50,338 nucleotides of DNA from contig SHUF01000017.1 of the NCBI GenBank assembly GCA_009694745.1, forward strand, positions 1-50,338, in the 5' to 3' direction. Of the stretch, positions 48,020-50,338 are shown piece by piece (position 1 is the first letter of the stretch; every line of letters starts with the position of its first letter). The notes under the pieces were generated by a model. That model was not told where the DNA came from and ran no database searches. It saw only the letters and a list, made by a program, of their open reading frames with translations. The position numbers and the translations under genes are program-made. This stretch comes from Acidobacteriota bacterium (GTDB taxonomy: Bacteria; Acidobacteriota; Vicinamibacteria; Vicinamibacterales; SCN-69-37).

Positions 48020-50338
48020 TTACTGCGGCCGCAACACCAGCGTGGTGACAGTTGTCCCTGGCAGGAACGGTGTCGGTTCGCCCTTCACCCAGGCATCATG
48101 CCCATCGCGATAGTGGGCCGACCGGGGGTTGCCTGACTGGCCCGTCGCCATGTGGAAGTACCCTCCGGCTTCGTTCCCCGGTGACACCGTGAGCCGCTCC
48201 GAAGCGCCTGCAGTCGGGCTCTGCACGCGCGGCATGTGACTGTCGCCCGGCATCCCCACGCGCGGCATGTCGAACCATCGCCCGAGGAATGGCACCGCCC
48301 GTGAGATCGGATGCTGAATCGCCAGCGTGTTCGCTTCGCCCCACGTGCGGTCTTTCAGCGCGCGGCCATCAGTCGTCAGCGCCGCTACCGTTTGATCGAT
48401 GGCGTCCAGTAGAAGCGCCTTCCAGTCGGCATAGGCCGGGTTGAGCAGATGTGCCGGCTGCGCGGAGACCATCGCCCACACCGTTCCCTCAAGGCTTCGG
48501 CCCGGCGTGGACGGATACGCCGGGTCCATCGTCTTCAACTTCGCGACAAACGGCGCAAACACCAACTCGGCGGTCTTCAGTCTGAACTGTCGTGCCAGGC
48601 GATAGCCCACTGAATCCGTGGATGCACGGCCCGTCCAGCTCTCCTGCAGCAGTCGTCGAAACTCCGCGCGGCCGGCGCTGGTGTCGGCGCCGATGGTGTC
48701 GATCGCGAGCGAGCGCCATCGTTCCATCAGCAGCGCGCGGTCGTCCAGCTGTACCGCCAGCATATCCGCCGCAGTGACGCGCTCCATTTTGCGAATGCCG
48801 TCCAGGATCTGCCTCGCGCGTGCGCCCGGGTCATAGCCGCCATCACCCAGCATCGCCAGATACTCGCCCGACACGATGCGATTGTTCGCTGTGACGATCA
48901 CACCGTCAGGCGGATTGACGATGCGCGGGTAGGTGGCGGAGTCGTACCAGCCACTCCAGCGCCGGGTGCCGTCGGCCCAGGAGACCGGCAGTTGTCCGGT
49001 GAAACCCTCGCGCTTCGGAATGCGGCCCGCGACCGTCCACGCAATCTGCCCTTTGCTGTCGGCGATGACGCAGTTCTGTCCAGGGATGCCGGCCTGGTTC
49101 GCCACGGCGATTGCCTCCTCGAGCGAGGCCGCGGACTCCATCTGTGACATCCGCAAGTTCATGCCCTCAGGGCTGTGCGCCACCCACGCAATGGCGAACA
49201 GCCTGCCCTTGTGATCGGGCGCGGCCACGGGTCCCCAGATCGTTTCGCGCACTTCCAGCCACTGGTCTTCCTCATCGTCTATGCCGATGCGCTCGCGAGT
49301 GACTTCGAATGCGTGCGGACCCTCCGGTGTGAGGTAACGGGTGGGATCGCCGGGTACCGGCTCGATGAGCACTCGGTCGCTCCAGTCGGCCGTGGTGTTG
49401 GTAAAGCCCCACGCAATCTGGCCGTTGCTACCGACGACGACCGATGCGGTGCCGGGGAGGGTGATGCCCGAAACCTGATGAGGACCGCGGTCGTCGGTCC
49501 AGGCCAGAGACGCGCGGTACCAGATGTTTGGCACGCTGAGGCCGAGGTGCATGTCGTCACTCATCAGCGCGCGTCCGTCCGTCGTCCGGCTGCCAGCCAC
49601 CACCCAGTTGTTGCTGCCACGTGCGTCTTCCGGGGTCGCCAGTCCGATCGATGCGAGGAACGACTCGCTCGCCACCGCCTGCCTTGCGGCTGGTGCTGCA
49701 GGAGCTGCGCTTCTCAGATCGAACACCGTAGCTGGTGGCGGCGTTGCCGGCGGCAGAGCCTCGCCATGCATCGGCGTATCCCACTCGCTGCTGGTGCTGT
49801 TGAGGAAGTTAGCGAGACCGGCGGGGAAGGCTTCGTGCAGAAGGGCTGCGCGCGCGTCGCCGCCTGCGGTGGAGTCCTGCAGGCTGAAAAACATCGATGC
49901 GATCACGAGTATCGAATCCTCGCGGGTCCATGGCGCCGGCGTCTTGCCCAACAGCAGGTACTCAAACGGCAGTGCGTCCAGGGCCTGCAGGCCTGCGTTG
50001 ACGCCGTCAACATACGCGTCGGCCAGTGCGAGGTCGGCCGGGCTGGTGGCGGCGACCACTGCGGCGGCACGATGGCGAAACCTGTGCAGTCGGGCGCCCT
50101 GGTCAGTTGTGAGGGAGGCGCGCCCGAAGAGCTCAGACAATTCCCCGGCCGCGCGGCGTCGCGACAGGTCCATCTGGAAAAAGCGATCCTGCGCGTGAAT
50201 GAAACCAAGTGCGCGCGCGACGTCGAGTCTGGTGGCACCTTTTATGGTCGGCACTCCGAGCGCGTCGCGATCGACGGTGACAGGAGCCGAGAGTCCGGCA
50301 ACGGCGAGGCTTCCATCAAGCTGGGGCAGGCTACGTCC
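48020..50338 (-). CDS. Penicillin acylase-family hydrolase (5' end beyond window)
   Basis: The frame is open to the right edge, about 772 residues, and upstream codons (LPQLDGSLAVAGLSAPVTVD, then RDALGVPTIKG) are coding, so the true start and any signal peptide lie outside. This N-terminal nucleophile hydrolase family is made as one chain and cuts itself. ALGFIHAQDRFFQMDLSRRR is the alpha-chain signature; GSNNWVVAGSRTTDGRALMS contains the serine that becomes the beta-chain N-terminus and nucleophile. MHLGLSVPNIWYRASLAW and TNTTADWSDRVLIEPVPGD supply the catalytic asparagine region. Members hydrolyse acylated amines such as penicillins or acyl-homoserine lactones; the substrate here is unknown. 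It is expected to act in the periplasm. Confidence 0.92.
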   Translation of the reverse strand, partial: GRSLPQLDGSLAVAGLSAPVTVDRDALGVPTIKGATRLDVARALGFIHAQDRFFQMDLSRRRAAGELSELFGRASLTTDQGARLHRFRHRAAAVVAATSPADLALADAYVDGVNAGLQALDALPFEYLLLGKTPAPWTREDSILVIASMFFSLQDSTAGGDARAALLHEAFPAGLANFLNSTSSEWDTPMHGEALPPATPPPATVFDLRSAAPAAPAARQAVASESFLASIGLATPEDARGSNNWVVAGSRTTDGRALMSDDMHLGLSVPNIWYRASLAWTDDRGPHQVSGITLPGTASVVVGSNGQIAWGFTNTTADWSDRVLIEPVPGDPTRYLTPEGPHAFEVTRERIGIDDEEDQWLEVRETIWGPVAAPDHKGRLFAIAWVAHSPEGMNLRMSQMESAASLEEAIAVANQAGIPGQNCVIADSKGQIAWTVAGRIPKREGFTGQLPVSWADGTRRWSGWYDSATYPRIVNPPDGVIVTANNRIVSGEYLAMLGDGGYDPGARARQILDGIRKMERVTAADMLAVQLDDRALLMERWRSLAIDTIGADTSAGRAEFRRLLQESWTGRASTDSVGYRLARQFRLKTAELVFAPFVAKLKTMDPAYPSTPGRSLEGTVWAMVSAQPAHLLNPAYADWKALLLDAIDQTVAALTTDGRALKDRTWGEANTLAIQHPISRAVPFLGRWFDMPRVGMPGDSHMPRVQSPTAGASERLTVSPGNEAGGYFHMATGQSGNPRSAHYRDGHDAWVKGEPTPFLPGTTVTTLVLRPQ

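Noticed and set aside
1-50338. CRISPR arrays, tRNA or rRNA genes, phage or integrative element ends.
   Set aside because: No regularly spaced repeats, cloverleaf-forming CCA-type stretches, rRNA motifs, integrases or attachment-site duplications were seen.

Overview
The window is a high-GC, densely packed bacterial chromosome segment with many 1-8 bp gene overlaps (ATGA/GTGA). The gene set (HpnCDE squalene genes, a ThyX of double length, LacD-type aldolase, an Fe-S/NrfD fusion with a molybdopterin oxidoreductase, MMPL exporters) suggests Acidobacteriota, perhaps Vicinamibacteria. That placement is an inference; there is no rRNA or other decisive marker here. I saw no tRNA, rRNA, CRISPR array or intact transposase gene, and no gene-free stretch longer than about 150 bases.

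Layout. 1-3269 (-): a molybdopterin oxidoreductase catalytic subunit (runs off the left edge) behind its 4Fe-4S/NrfD membrane partner. 3295-3960 (-): a PIN/Phd toxin-antitoxin pair. 3989-9117 (-): a wrecked restriction-like locus, an Eco57I-type methyltransferase with two in-frame stops next to an SNF2-type helicase whose C-terminus is frameshifted. 9228-10014: QueF and an HU-like protein. 10123-13654 (+): dihydrolipoamide dehydrogenase, a 2-oxoacid dehydrogenase E2 and LipB, a lipoate block. 13675-16754: a degenerate dehydrogenase-like protein, TSUP transporter, GNAT, MOSC and SRPBCC proteins. 16773-17317: two gene fragments (SDR and BtaA-like) fused tail to tail at a rearrangement point. 17375-24196: MFS exporter, threonine dehydratase-like enzyme, metallo-beta-lactamase hydrolase, FHA protein, alpha/beta hydrolase, YgfZ-like protein and cation efflux protein.

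24257-27326 (+): a coupled trio of a deoxyhypusine synthase-like enzyme, a DprE1-like FAD oxidase and a DprE2-like SDR. 27330-29071: a second toxin-antitoxin pair, a GGDEF remnant and a radical SAM gene with a replaced tail. 29105-30171 (-): MutT and a short MutY. 30199-36044 (+): cobalamin adenosyltransferase, HpnC, HpnD, HpnE, ThiI and LacD. 36598-40668 (+): deformylase, double ThyX, thioesterase, creatininase-like protein and beta-carbonic anhydrase. 40814-45254 (+): a three-gene envelope transport operon behind a promoter with a CRP/FNR-like palindrome. 45307-48000 (+): a metallo-beta-lactamase hydrolase, a four-helix membrane protein, an exported helix-hairpin-helix protein and a rhodanese. 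48020-50338 (-): a penicillin acylase family hydrolase, cut by the right edge.

Main points for a second look: (1) a recurring TAnnnT hexamer ending 6-9 bases before start codons, which suggests widespread leaderless mRNAs; (2) the decayed helicase/methyltransferase locus; (3) a ThyX of double length in which the two halves appear to carry complementary parts of the catalytic signature; (4) the deoxyhypusine synthase/DprE1/DprE2-like operon; (5) two copies of a long inverted-repeat element, each next to a metallo-beta-lactamase gene, one of which seems to have supplied a new start codon; (6) two unrelated antitoxin genes with the same ATGGT-N3-ACCAT palindrome at the promoter; (7) a CRP-like palindrome inside a promoter spacer.
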